Assembly (NCBI GenBank): GCA_036676475.1
Contig: JAKFCU010000102.1
Location: 1-64,000 of the forward strand
Origin: LC029 sp036676475
GTDB taxonomy: Bacteria > Bacillota > Bacilli > Aneurinibacillales > RAOX-1
DNA length: 64,000 nucleotides
Reading direction: 5' to 3'
Position 1 is the stretch's first letter. Each line of letters opens with the position of its first letter. A model generated the notes under the pieces. That model had not been told where the DNA came from and made no database searches. It worked only from the letters and a program-made list of their open reading frames with translations. Of this stretch, positions 14,809 through 22,556 are shown one piece after another. Made by a program: the position numbers and the translations under genes.

Positions 14809-15018
14809 CTAAGATTGTGATACATATTTACGTAACTTATAATACTCATTTAACTCAACATCAATCTGTTGACTGATGGTTAACACTTCAGGATCTTGGA
14901 TTCCTTTTTTCCCCGCTAAACGATGCATGTCCTGTCGCAGCCTCTCGATTTTCCCCAACACATTCTCAATCTTTGATGACACTTCTTTCTTCTTCTCCCA
15001 CTTTGAATTTATGACCAT
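14809..15018 (-). CDS. Spo0E-like aspartyl-phosphate phosphatase
   Basis: The 69-residue product has the helix-loop-helix plan of Spo0E-family proteins: a first helix IENVLGKIERLRQDMHRLAG, a short linker KKGIQDPEVLT, and the signature ISQQIDVELNEYYKL (family motif SQ-x-LD-x-x-x-x-Y). Spo0E, YnzD and YisI dephosphorylate Spo0A-P and delay sporulation. The Shine-Dalgarno sequence before ATG 15018 is poor. A GTG about 12 codons in, after GGAGAAG, is an alternative. Family assignment is good; target specificity is inferred. Confidence 0.82.
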   Translation of the reverse strand: MVINSKWEKKKEVSSKIENVLGKIERLRQDMHRLAGKKGIQDPEVLTISQQIDVELNEYYKLRKYVSQS

Positions 15019-15074
15019 TTTACCATAATAACACGTGTATGGGATATAAACCCAAAAATTCTTTCGAAGTAAAA

Positions 15075-15428
15075 TTATCCTTTCGGCTTAAAAATAAGGG
15101 ATCCGATAAATCCAAAGATAATCGCTGCAGAAATCCCTGCACTCGTTACCTCAAAAATCCCGGTGATAATTCCTACTAAACCATGCTGTTCCGCCTCCGC
15201 CATTGCGCCATGAACAAGTGCATTGCCAAAGCTGGTGATAGGCACAGTGGCTCCTGCACCGGCAAAATCGATTAATGGTTCATATAATCCCAATCCATCC
15301 AGGATGGCCCCAGACACTACAAGCGTACTCATGGTATGTGCTGGAGTCAGCTTCAAGACATCAAAAAGCAGTTGACCAATCACACATATCAACCCACCAA
15401 CGAAGAATGCCCAAAAATAAATCTGCAT
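15075..15428 (-). CDS. spoVAE: Stage V sporulation protein AE (SpoVAEb type)
   Basis: The 117-residue integral membrane protein belongs to the SpoVA complex that moves Ca-dipicolinate across the inner spore membrane. It has about four helices and the family signature FAGAGATVPITSFGNALVHGAMAEAE, which also recurs in SpoVAC. The start ATG lies 5 nt after GGAGGGG; the spoVAD stop lies within the ribosome binding site, so the two are coupled. It is last in the spoVAC-spoVAD-spoVAE operon. Confidence 0.94.
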   Translation of the reverse strand: MQIYFWAFFVGGLICVIGQLLFDVLKLTPAHTMSTLVVSGAILDGLGLYEPLIDFAGAGATVPITSFGNALVHGAMAEAEQHGLVGIITGIFEVTSAGISAAIIFGFIGSLIFKPKG

Positions 15429-15437
15429 ACGCCCCTC

Positions 15438-16445
15438 CTAGTACAGTAAATTTTCAATCACGACGGCATGGGCAATGCACGGAATACTTTCATTCTGCTG
15501 GAAGCTTAATGGTGATAATAAAGCTCCTGTTGCCACAATCAAAACTTTGTTCAATTCCCCACGACGCATTCGGTTGAGAATATGTCCATAAGTCACCGTG
15601 GCGGAGCACCCCGCACCGCTGGCTCCAGCAATTACAGGCTGATCCTCGCTATAGATCATTAATCCGCAATCGACGAACTGTTCTCCCATTTCCCATCCGT
15701 GCTTTTTCAGTAAATCAGTAGCAATATCATGTCCCACTCTACCTAAGTCCCCTGTAGCAATCAAATCATAATCTGTAGGGGAACGTTGTAAATCTCGAAA
15801 ATGAGCCTCGATCGTATCCACGGCTGCTGGGGCCATAGCAGCCCCCATATTAAAGGGATCCGAAAGCCCCATGTCTACCACCCTCCCTATTGTGGCTGCA
15901 GTTACCCGTGGCCCCTTTCCCTCTTTTGCAAGAAGAGCAACTCCGGCTCCTGTTACCGTCCATTGGGCTGTTGGCGGTTTCTGTCCCCCATACTCCGTTG
16001 GATAACGAAACTGCTTTTCCACGGAAGAATTGTGGCTCGCAGTTCCGCAAAGAACATACTCTGCACAATAACTGTTGATGATCAAAGAACCTAAGGCTAG
16101 ACCTTCCATCGAGGTTGAACACGCACCAAAAAGGCCAAAGTAGGGGGCTCCTAACGTGCGGGCAGCAAAGCTGCTCGTAATGATTTGATTCATAAGATCT
16201 CCCGACAAAAAAAACTGAATATCTTCCTTCTTTAGACCTGCTTTTTCAATCGCCTTTTCACAAGCCTGTTCAAGCAGCTTTTTCTCCGCCTTTTCATAGC
16301 TGTCCTGACCCAGCCAAGTATCTCCATGAAGAATATCGAAGTCCTCTGCTAATGGCCCCTTCGCTTCAAATGGCCCTCCAACGACTCCCGTAGCCACGAT
16401 CACCGGTTTATTAGGGAATTCCCAGGTCTGGTGTCCATGAAGCAT
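15438..16445 (-). CDS. spoVAD: Stage V sporulation protein AD
   Basis: The 335-residue protein has a thiolase-like fold and is the dipicolinate-binding, cytosolic-face component of the SpoVA channel. It starts MLHGHQTWEFPNKPVIVATG and contains the family blocks FGACSTSMEGLALGS, GTASHNSSVEKQFRYPTEYG and GASGAGCSATVTYGHI. The ATG is 1 nt after the spoVAC stop, with GGGGGA 7 nt upstream. Transcription in the forespore by SigG is expected for the family. Confidence 0.96.
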   Translation of the reverse strand: MLHGHQTWEFPNKPVIVATGVVGGPFEAKGPLAEDFDILHGDTWLGQDSYEKAEKKLLEQACEKAIEKAGLKKEDIQFFLSGDLMNQIITSSFAARTLGAPYFGLFGACSTSMEGLALGSLIINSYCAEYVLCGTASHNSSVEKQFRYPTEYGGQKPPTAQWTVTGAGVALLAKEGKGPRVTAATIGRVVDMGLSDPFNMGAAMAPAAVDTIEAHFRDLQRSPTDYDLIATGDLGRVGHDIATDLLKKHGWEMGEQFVDCGLMIYSEDQPVIAGASGAGCSATVTYGHILNRMRRGELNKVLIVATGALLSPLSFQQNESIPCIAHAVVIENLLY

Positions 16446-16446
16446 G

Positions 16447-16926
16447 TTAGACTCCCCCTAAATTTATGATGATAGTTTTTATCAGCGCGACAATAAACGC
16501 AGAAAATACCCCAAAAACAATAACTGAGCCTGCCAATTTAAAAATATTTCCACCCACTCCAAGGACATACCCTTCGCTTCGATGCTCTATAGCAGCTGAT
16601 GCAATTGAATTGGCAAAACCGGTGACTGGAACAGCCGTCCCCGCACCCGCCCACTGCGCTAAATGATCATAAACACCAAGCCCTGTCAATAAGACCGATA
16701 AAAGGATAAGCGTAGCTACAGTTGGATTACTGGCTGTTCGCTCATTAAAGTCAAAAAAAGTTATATAAAAATCAGAAATGAACTGTCCCAAGAGACAAAT
16801 GCTTCCTCCTACTAAAAAAGCCCGAAGACAGTTGAGCAACACCGGTCTTTGCGGTTCTCTCCCTTTGGCAAACACATGATATTCCTGCTGTGTCTTTGAT
16901 AATTTTTTCTTTTTTTTATCTGACAT
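16447..16926 (-). CDS. spoVAC: Stage V sporulation protein AC
   Basis: The 159-residue membrane protein is the mechanosensitive channel-like component of the SpoVA complex. It has a lysine-rich start (MSDKKKKKLSKTQQEYH), four hydrophobic helices, and the motif WAGAGTAVPVTGFANSIASAAIEHRSEG that parallels SpoVAE. ATG 16926 is 5 nt after GTGAGG; the in-frame TTG directly before it is less likely. It is the first spoVA gene of this operon and lies just after a DUF1657 gene. Confidence 0.95.
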   Translation of the reverse strand: MSDKKKKKLSKTQQEYHVFAKGREPQRPVLLNCLRAFLVGGSICLLGQFISDFYITFFDFNERTASNPTVATLILLSVLLTGLGVYDHLAQWAGAGTAVPVTGFANSIASAAIEHRSEGYVLGVGGNIFKLAGSVIVFGVFSAFIVALIKTIIINLGGV

Positions 16927-17059
16927 CAATACCTCACCCTAACGTTTAAGCTGGATACGTAATCTGATACGAACCTTGTTAATATCTCCGCACCACAAAA
17001 TCGCCAAAGGTCATTTGTGCTATTTATGTTAATCCACTCTGGCACAGATAGACTCCTTT

Positions 17060-17266
17060 CTAAAAACCTCTATACTGCGGTTCCTCAAATTCCAATTGTG
17101 CGATTCTCTGTTCTAAAACTTCAATTATTTTAGCAACCTTTTTACTATTCCGTTCAAAAATTTCCTTCTCTTTTTCCACAGCTGTTTGCCTGCTATAAAG
17201 GTCTAAGGTAGCCTTAACCCCCTTTAAGCTCGCAGTGGTCTGTTTAACTTGAGAACCAATGGTCAC
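17060..17266 (-). CDS. DUF1657 spore-associated small protein
   Basis: The 68-residue product matches the DUF1657 pattern: TIGSQVKQTTASLKGVKATL at the N-terminus and RIAQLEFEEPQYRGF at the C-terminus. The GTG start follows GAGGTGA by 6 nt. DUF1657 genes typically sit with spoVAC-AD-AEb in the mobile-type spoVA operons linked to spore heat resistance in Bacillus. A GCATA/ATAAACTA pair upstream loosely resembles a SigG promoter, but this is weak. It is probably co-transcribed with spoVAC 134 nt downstream. Confidence 0.85.
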   Translation of the reverse strand: MTIGSQVKQTTASLKGVKATLDLYSRQTAVEKEKEIFERNSKKVAKIIEVLEQRIAQLEFEEPQYRGF

Positions 17267-17368
17267 TTTTCTTCACCTCTAGCTCATTGATACCAAATAG
17301 TTTATCTCATTCCATAAAATGTATGCATTGTTACGTTCGAGATATTAGCATAGCCTTATGCTTATAAT

Positions 17369-17390
17369 AAAAAAACACCCCGATGGGTGA
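17369..17390 (-). terminator. Intrinsic terminator of the 53-residue microprotein gene
   Basis: On the minus strand TCACCC and GGGGTG pair around a short loop and are followed by TTTTTTT. It lies 14 nt after the stop codon of the 17404-17565 frame. The plus strand just upstream (TAGCATAGCCTTATGC) resembles a degenerate piece of the interspersed repeat. Confidence 0.7.
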
Positions 17391-17403
17391 ATTGTTTAGG
17401 AAT

Positions 17404-17565
17404 TTAGATCTTCCATTTTATATCCTTTAATGTGCATGAATATTGATTCCAGAGGTATTGCATATCCCGATCAATGGAATCCTTCTGCATACCATAAGTT
17501 AGTTGTTCGATAACAATATAGATTAGGAAAAAGAAAGCCGTTGTAATACAAAGAAAATTAACCAT
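17404..17565 (-). CDS. 53-residue membrane microprotein
   Basis: An ATG 8 nt after AAGGAG opens a 53-codon frame. The product begins with a hydrophobic helix, VNFLCITTAFFFLIYIVIEQ, followed by a polar tail (YGMQKDSIDRDMQYLWNQYS, CTLKDIKWKI) with two cysteines in the whole protein. The strong ribosome binding site and the matched terminator support it. Its place in the sporulation block suggests a spore or forespore membrane role, but no family is recognised. Confidence 0.65.
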   Translation of the reverse strand: MVNFLCITTAFFFLIYIVIEQLTYGMQKDSIDRDMQYLWNQYSCTLKDIKWKI

Positions 17566-17630
17566 ATATTATTCTCCTTCCATTACCGGATAAGAATATA
17601 TATGATCAAATTTCATACATATGAATTGTT

Positions 17631-17750
17631 TTACATTCTCTTTTCCTCTCCATAACACTCCATACAGTAGGATTCTTTTTCTTCTATTTCATACTCTGTC
17701 AGCTTTACTCCACAACTAATGCATTTGTTCTCAAGTAAAGAAATATTCAT
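17631..17750 (-). CDS. 39-residue zinc-ribbon microprotein
   Basis: An ATG 6 nt after GGAGGAG opens a 39-codon frame. The product, starting MNISLLENKCISCGVKLTEY, has two CxxC knuckles (C10/C13 and C29/C32, ending YCMECYGEEKRM) that should bind one zinc ion. It resembles the small YhfH-like zinc-ribbon peptides of bacilli in plan. Function unknown. Confidence 0.65.
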   Translation of the reverse strand: MNISLLENKCISCGVKLTEYEIEEKESYCMECYGEEKRM

Positions 17751-18055
17751 CGTTTTCTCCTCCACTTCTATAAAGTTTATTATTTTCTTTTTTTTCTAAT
17801 AATTCATATTAATAATTATAATATATCAAAACTTTCTGCTAATTAATAGTGTCCAGATTGTGAATATGTATAAAAGGCCTCTCCCAACTGCATTCAGTTC
17901 AGTGGCATCGCACTCTCAAAGAGAGGTTGGGAATGGTTCTTATTACCCCACTATTCGCCAAAGCCATACTCACCAATCCCTGGCAAATTGGTTGAAGTTA
18001 ACTAGAGTAAAATTCACTCTAACTTCCATCCTAACTAATAAGGAGGTGCCGTTAG
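17751..18055. other. Gene-poor stretch upstream of the YhcN-like gene
   Basis: An AT-rich tract (17767-17850) is followed by a GC-richer part holding the inverted arms TCCCAAC (about 17882) and GTTGGGA (about 17925), a possible hairpin in the YhcN-like leader. An 87-codon frame across it has no ribosome binding site and unnatural composition, so I reject it as a gene. Confidence 0.35.
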
Positions 18056-18559
18056 ATGAGAAAAATAACTTATGCCATAACCCTCATTTTTATCTTATGC
18101 TTTATCACCGCCTGTTCGCTTAATCACAAAGAAAATGCCCTTGAAGAGATGTCTTACCGTGCTGCAGGTTATGATAGGAGTAACAGTTTCTTCCAAACCA
18201 ATTCCCCCCCTTCCCCCAATCCCATCCGTGATCTTGAACAACGGGTTGAACATGTTCCCGGGGTAAGTAATGTAAGTGTCTTGTTCTATCCGACTGATAA
18301 TCTGATTGTTGGTTTCTCTTCAGATAACACCCCTTCTTATGCCGTTACAGAGGCACGGGTACGCCAAGAGTTACAGGGGGAAGCAAAACATTATTTGGTG
18401 TATCTGGTTAATGAACAAAACCCCGATTTACTAGCACGGGTGTGGGAAACCAGGTTCCAACAACGTCAAGGAAAAACGGTTAGTGATTCGGAAATGTTAA
18501 GTATAATGAACGGGGTATGGAAGGCTATTGTTCCATTTAATTTTTTAAGCAAAACTTAG
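18056..18559 (+). CDS. YhcN/YlaJ-family sporulation lipoprotein
   Basis: The 167-residue product starts at an ATG 8 nt after AAGGAGG. Residues 1-20 form a lipoprotein signal with lipobox FITAC (acylated Cys20). The mature part carries the YhcN/YlaJ domain: a DLEQRVEHVPGVSNVSVLFYPTD strand-helix repeat followed by ARVRQELQGEAKHYLVYLVN, resembling heavy-metal-associated and BON-type folds. Family members are in the spore inner membrane and affect germination. It lies divergent to, but within, the spoVA/DUF1657 block. Confidence 0.85.
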   Translation: MRKITYAITLIFILCFITACSLNHKENALEEMSYRAAGYDRSNSFFQTNSPPSPNPIRDLEQRVEHVPGVSNVSVLFYPTDNLIVGFSSDNTPSYAVTEARVRQELQGEAKHYLVYLVNEQNPDLLARVWETRFQQRQGKTVSDSEMLSIMNGVWKAIVPFNFLSKT

Positions 18560-18561
18560 CT

Positions 18562-18613
18562 AAAAGAAAGCTACTGGCGTTAGCTTATGTATATAACACT
18601 TGACCGATAAGTG
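18562..18613 (+). repeat. Two-hairpin interspersed repeat, copy E
   Basis: AAGAAAGCTACTGGCGTTAGC is followed by TTATGTATATAA and hairpin 2 CACTT-GACCGAT-AAGTG (perfect). It follows the YhcN-like stop by 3 bp. Confidence 0.8.
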
Positions 18614-18621
18614 CAAAAAGA

Positions 18622-18652
18622 AAGGGATGCTCCCCTATCTAGGGACATCCCA
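18622..18652 (-). terminator. Intrinsic terminator of the 68-residue gene
   Basis: On the minus strand GGGATGTCCC and GGGGAGCATCCC pair and are followed by TTTCTTTTTG. Its stem is closely similar to the terminator at 12049-12086. Confidence 0.8.
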
Positions 18653-18661
18653 TTCACATTG

Positions 18662-18868
18662 TTAATATACTGCTGGGTATTCAATCAGAAGTTCACTCAT
18701 TAAACGTATACGTTTATTAACCGTATCTAATAAATCATTTAGCTCCCATTTTTCATCTTCTGTTAAATCCTCACATTGTAAGAACTTCTTCAGTTGTCTC
18801 TTTTTCTCTTCTAACTCTTGAATACAATAAGTTTCTTCAATCATCTCTCTCGTCACGCGATACACCAC
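18662..18868 (-). CDS. Hypothetical 68-residue helical protein
   Basis: The product is charged and predicted all-helical, with a heptad-like stretch (IQELEEKKRQLKKFLQ, then WELNDLLDTVNKRIRLMSELL). The start may be GTG 18868 or a GTG five codons later; AGGAG lies close to both. I recognise no family. It has its own terminator and lies downstream of selA in the same direction. Confidence 0.55.
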   Translation of the reverse strand: MVYRVTREMIEETYCIQELEEKKRQLKKFLQCEDLTEDEKWELNDLLDTVNKRIRLMSELLIEYPAVY

Positions 18869-18995
18869 TCCTGTTTTTATGTATCTCTTTGATGATTTTC
18901 TTTAAAATTTTTGTAACAATATTATAACCCTCCTGCAAAAGAGTGAAAAGAGAAATCCATCGACAAAATGTAACATTATTTGCAAAAATTAGATA

Positions 18996-20384
18996 CTAAA
19001 CTAAGCGATTACGGATCACCTCAACCATATCCTTAATCTCACGCTCATGAATGGTACGAAAATCTATAAGATAATGATCTTTTGTGATTCTTCCTATAAT
19101 AGAGGGGGTTCCTTCTCTCAGTTTTCGCTCAATGATATGGGTCGGATAGGCAGGATGAAAAATGGAAGCTACAATAGTCTTTATAAGCACCCCTGGCAGA
19201 CTTCCTCCACCTACTTCCGTCTGTTCCTCTCTTATTTCAATATGGAAATCAGATAATTGTTGTTTGAACAGTTCCGCCTTTGCTCTAAGCTTGTCTATCG
19301 GCATAAGCATATCACGCAGGGTCGGGATCGTATGGATAGCTTTCTGGGGGTCTAAATACTGCCGGAGAGTGGCTTCCAATGCCGCTAGTGTTACTTTATC
19401 GACCCGCAATACTCTCGCTAATTGATTTTTCTTTAGCCGGTCAATCCATTCTTTATTTCCCGCAATGACCCCCACCTGTGGTCCTCCTAACAGCTTATCC
19501 CCACTGAAGCTAATTAAATCAGCCCCTTGTCGGATACTGTCGGAAATGACCGGCTCATCACCAATGCCATGCTTCCTCAAGTCATATAACACTCCACTTC
19601 CTAGATCTTCATAGACAGGAATTCCGTGTTTATGCCCCAAAGAAACGAGTTCTTCCACAGAAACCGTTTGAGTAAAACCAGAGATAGCAAAGTTGCTAGT
19701 ATGAACCTTGAGGAGAAGAGCCGTATTTTCATGAATAGCCTGTTCATAATCTCGAAGGTGGGTCTTATTCGTCGTTCCCACTTCCCGTAAAAGAGCCCCA
19801 CTTTCCCTCATGATCTCCGATACTCGAAAAGAGCCGCCAATTTCTACGAGCTGTCCACGGGAAACAATAACTTCACGATCCCTGGCTACCTCTCGTAAGA
19901 TCAAATACACAGCAGCAGCATTATTATTAACGACCATGGCGGCTTCAGCACCGGTTAAGCGACGAATGAGATCCTCCATATGATCATGGCGTGATCCTCT
20001 TTTCCCCTCTTCAATCCGGTACTCGACATTGCTGTACCCCCTGGCAACTTCCGTCATCTGTTTGATCGCAGCTTCCGACAATACGGCACGCCCCAGATTA
20101 GTATGAAGAATCACACCTGTCCCATTGATCACTGGTCTTAAGTTTCCTTGACGAGTTTTCATTAATGTATTTTTGATTTTATCTAATACTAATGAATAGG
20201 TAACCTTTTCGATTTGCCCTTTTATAATTTGTTGCCTCATTGTACTTATGGTTTCTTTTACCACATAATTCAATAAACCTTTAGAAAAGTCATTTTGCTT
20301 AACCCATTCCAAAAGGTGTTCATCATGAGTAAAATGGTGAACAGCGGGAATTTTCCTTAACAGCTCTTTTGTATTCGATTGCAC
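18996..20384 (-). CDS. selA: L-seryl-tRNA(Sec) selenium transferase
   Basis: The 462-residue PLP enzyme converts Ser-tRNA(Sec) to Sec-tRNA(Sec) with selenophosphate. The PLP lysine is K297 in ISFSGDKLLGGPQVGV, equivalent in position to the E. coli enzyme. RPVINGTGVILHTNLGRA and YSNVEYRIEEGKRGSRH are the family N-terminal signatures. The start is GTG 20384, 7 nt after AAAGGAGG; the longer frame overlapping the divergent gene is unlikely. No selB or tRNA-Sec lies in the window, so they must be elsewhere. It begins 30 bp from a divergent glycosyltransferase gene. Confidence 0.96.
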   Translation of the reverse strand: MQSNTKELLRKIPAVHHFTHDEHLLEWVKQNDFSKGLLNYVVKETISTMRQQIIKGQIEKVTYSLVLDKIKNTLMKTRQGNLRPVINGTGVILHTNLGRAVLSEAAIKQMTEVARGYSNVEYRIEEGKRGSRHDHMEDLIRRLTGAEAAMVVNNNAAAVYLILREVARDREVIVSRGQLVEIGGSFRVSEIMRESGALLREVGTTNKTHLRDYEQAIHENTALLLKVHTSNFAISGFTQTVSVEELVSLGHKHGIPVYEDLGSGVLYDLRKHGIGDEPVISDSIRQGADLISFSGDKLLGGPQVGVIAGNKEWIDRLKKNQLARVLRVDKVTLAALEATLRQYLDPQKAIHTIPTLRDMLMPIDKLRAKAELFKQQLSDFHIEIREEQTEVGGGSLPGVLIKTIVASIFHPAYPTHIIERKLREGTPSIIGRITKDHYLIDFRTIHEREIKDMVEVIRNRLV

Positions 20385-20414
20385 CAAAAATCCTCCTTTC
20401 TCAAAGGTGATATT

Positions 20415-21392
20415 ATGCATATTTTATTGTTTACACCCTACTTTAATCAACCCCGTGGGAATTCGACCACTTCTAAACGCATTATCCATTTTCTACAGAA
20501 GGAAGGAATTCAAACCTCTGTTTTTCCTTATCTGGAGAAAGATCCGTGGCATTTACCGCAAACTGATGTGGTTCATATTCTTCATGCCACTCGCTTTGTA
20601 TCATGGGCACAAGAAAATCACTATGCCATCAATCAACCCTATATTGTTACGATGGGTGGTACTGATATCAACCTTGATCTTCAATCTCCCATGTCCGAGG
20701 ATATCTACGCACTTCTTGATATGGCAAGCTTTATTACCGTATTTACGCAGGACGCTGCCTGGAAAGTGGGTCACCTATCAAAAGACTGGTTGAATAAGAC
20801 GGTTGTGATTCCTCAAACGGCTTGGATTTCATGGAATATAACCATGAAGACCCAATATGATGAACCGCAAATACTGCTTCCTGCAGGGTTGCGACCCGTT
20901 AAGGACGTTCTGCAAGTCATCCCAGCTTTGGATGACTTGATTATTTCCTACCCAAATCTTCATTTTACATTATTAGGTGCTAACTTGAGTGATCAAGTTT
21001 ATCATCAAGTGATGGAAGCAAGCCGCAATAGACCTTGGTTCACCTATGCTGGCGTAGTTCCTTACGAAATCATGACCAACTGGTATAATCTTTCTAATAT
21101 CGTGATTAATACATCGATATCTGAAGGTCAACCATTGGCCGTTATGGAAGCTATGGCCATGGGGAAACCCGTCATTGCAAGAAAAATCCCAGCAAATGAG
21201 AGTCTTATTTTACATAATCAGACGGGATGGCTCTATGAAACCCTGGATCAGTTCAAAGAAGCATTTCACACGATTATGAGCAACCCGGCACACCGCGAAC
21301 AGGTTATTCAACAAGCAAAGGAGTGGATCCGCCAATCTTCCTCTCCTGCACAAGAAGCTGCCCAATACATTGAATTATACAAAAGAAGCTGA
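20415..21392 (+). CDS. GT4-family glycosyltransferase in the selenium cluster (SenB-like?)
   Basis: The 326-residue product has a GT-B fold. The N-terminal domain opens ILLFTPYFNQPRGNSTTSKR and carries VTMGGTDINLDL at 79-89. The C-terminal domain has AGLRPVKDV near 157 and the nucleotide-sugar motif SEGQPLAVMEAMAMGKPVIA at 236-255, with the two acidic residues E237 and E245. I chose ATG 20415 (AAAGGTGA 4 nt upstream). It is divergent from selA by 30 bp and convergent with selD. Its layout (GGNxxTxxR start, TGTD block, EGxxxVxEAxxxGxPVxAxxIPxN) resembles SenB, the selenosugar synthase of selenoneine biosynthesis that is encoded beside selD homologues. The reaction is an inference; an ordinary GT4 is the alternative. 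Confidence 0.75.
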   Translation: MHILLFTPYFNQPRGNSTTSKRIIHFLQKEGIQTSVFPYLEKDPWHLPQTDVVHILHATRFVSWAQENHYAINQPYIVTMGGTDINLDLQSPMSEDIYALLDMASFITVFTQDAAWKVGHLSKDWLNKTVVIPQTAWISWNITMKTQYDEPQILLPAGLRPVKDVLQVIPALDDLIISYPNLHFTLLGANLSDQVYHQVMEASRNRPWFTYAGVVPYEIMTNWYNLSNIVINTSISEGQPLAVMEAMAMGKPVIARKIPANESLILHNQTGWLYETLDQFKEAFHTIMSNPAHREQVIQQAKEWIRQSSSPAQEAAQYIELYKRS

Positions 21393-21408
21393 CCCTTGTG
21401 AGTCAGCT
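21387..21408. terminator. Bidirectional terminator between the glycosyltransferase gene and selD
   Basis: AGCTGAC and GTCAGCT pair around a short loop. The plus-strand tail is CCTTTCTTATT and the minus-strand tail TCTTTTGT. It serves both convergent genes and overlaps the last codons of the plus-strand gene. Confidence 0.75.
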
Positions 21409-21414
21409 CCTTTC

Positions 21415-22470
21415 TTATTCTGTGATAACTAGGCACCCTACATGCTTACTGGTCACTCTGCCAATTACGCTGGCATATTCAATCCCTTTAGCTTGCAAGT
21501 CTTTTAGGCAGGCATCTGCCTCGGATTCTGGCAAGCTGACCAAGAGTCCACCTGAAGTCACAGCATCGCACAAGAGCCACTGAACAGATTCAGGTAATTG
21601 TCCGTAATCTACACAATCCCTTAGCCACTTATGGTTTGCTTTCGTGCCGCCTGGAACAACGCCTTGTTCCGCTAGCTCGTAACCTCTAGGTAGTACCGGT
21701 ACGCTTGACTTCGAAATTTCGATTCCTGCTTGGCTGCCTGAGGCCATTTCTTTTGCATGACCCAGTAGACCAAACCCTGTTATATCTGTGCAAGCATGGA
21801 TAGAATAATTCATAAATACTTCAGCGGCCGTTTTATTCAATTCAGCCATGACTTGCGTTACAAGATCAATATTTTCTTGTTCCAACAAATTGCGCTTGAT
21901 CGCCGTTGTAAGAATTCCAACACCAATTGGCTTAGTAATAATCAAAACATCCCCTGGCTTCGCCCCATGGTTTGTCCAAACTTTTTGAGGGTGGACAATA
22001 CCCGTTACGGACATTCCAAATTTCGGTTCTTGGTCATCAATGGAGTGACCGCCGACAATCAAAGCACCAGATTCCTGGACTTTCTCTCCGGCACCCTTTA
22101 AAATATCAGCTAGGATAGAAGGATCCAGTTTTTTGATTGGAAATCCTACAATATTGAGAACAGTCAATGGTTTTCCACCCATAGCATAGACATCACTGAG
22201 TGCATTGGCCGCTGCAATCTGTCCAAACATACGTGGATCATCCACAATGGGGGTAAAATAATCTACCGTTTGCACAAGGGCAATCTCATCGGTTAACTTA
22301 TAAACACCAGCATCATCAGGGACATCTAAACCGACCAGCAAATTAGGGTCAACTTCAGCAGAGGTGGGTAAATGACGCAAAACTTGCGCCAGGTCTTCAG
22401 GACCGATTTTGCAACCTCAGCCTGCTTTGCTGGACAAAGAAGTTAACTTCACTTGTGTTTGTTCAGACAC
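21415..22470 (-). CDS. selD: Selenophosphate synthase containing selenocysteine
   Basis: The enzyme makes selenophosphate from selenide and ATP for both selA and mnmH. The full gene is 351 residues and reads through an in-frame TGA at 22419-22417. The N-terminus is MSEQTQVKLTSLSSKAG, then Sec18, then GCKIGPEDL, which is exactly the family active-site context (GUGCK or GCGCK). The start GTG 22470 follows AGGGAGG by 7 nt. A conventional gene caller would begin after the TGA and lose 30 residues. Downstream are the conserved DDAGVYKLTDEIALVQTVDYF and ADILKGAGEKVQESGALIVGGHS-type blocks and GYELAEQGVVPGGT. Confidence 0.96.
22377..22419 (-). promoter_or_regulatory. Sec UGA codon and candidate bacterial SECIS hairpin in selD
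   Basis: The UGA (22419-22417) is followed by TGCAAAA (22413-22407), which pairs with TTTTGC (22382-22377). Inside this stem GGTC and GACC close a 5-nt loop about 15 nt downstream of the UGA. Position, overall length (about 40 nt) and the G-U-containing apical region fit a SelB-dependent bacterial SECIS element. Function is inferred. Confidence 0.75.
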
Positions 22471-22556
22471 TACGATTCCTCCCTTACTATTAAACTAATT
22501 ACTACTCTGTATCATACAGGAAAAAAGGAATCAAACCAAATAGGAGATGCGCTACG

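Noticed and set aside
17860..18123. 87-codon plus-strand frame upstream of the YhcN-like gene
   Set aside because: No Shine-Dalgarno sequence, unnatural composition, and it overlaps the well-supported lipoprotein gene that starts with AAGGAGG.
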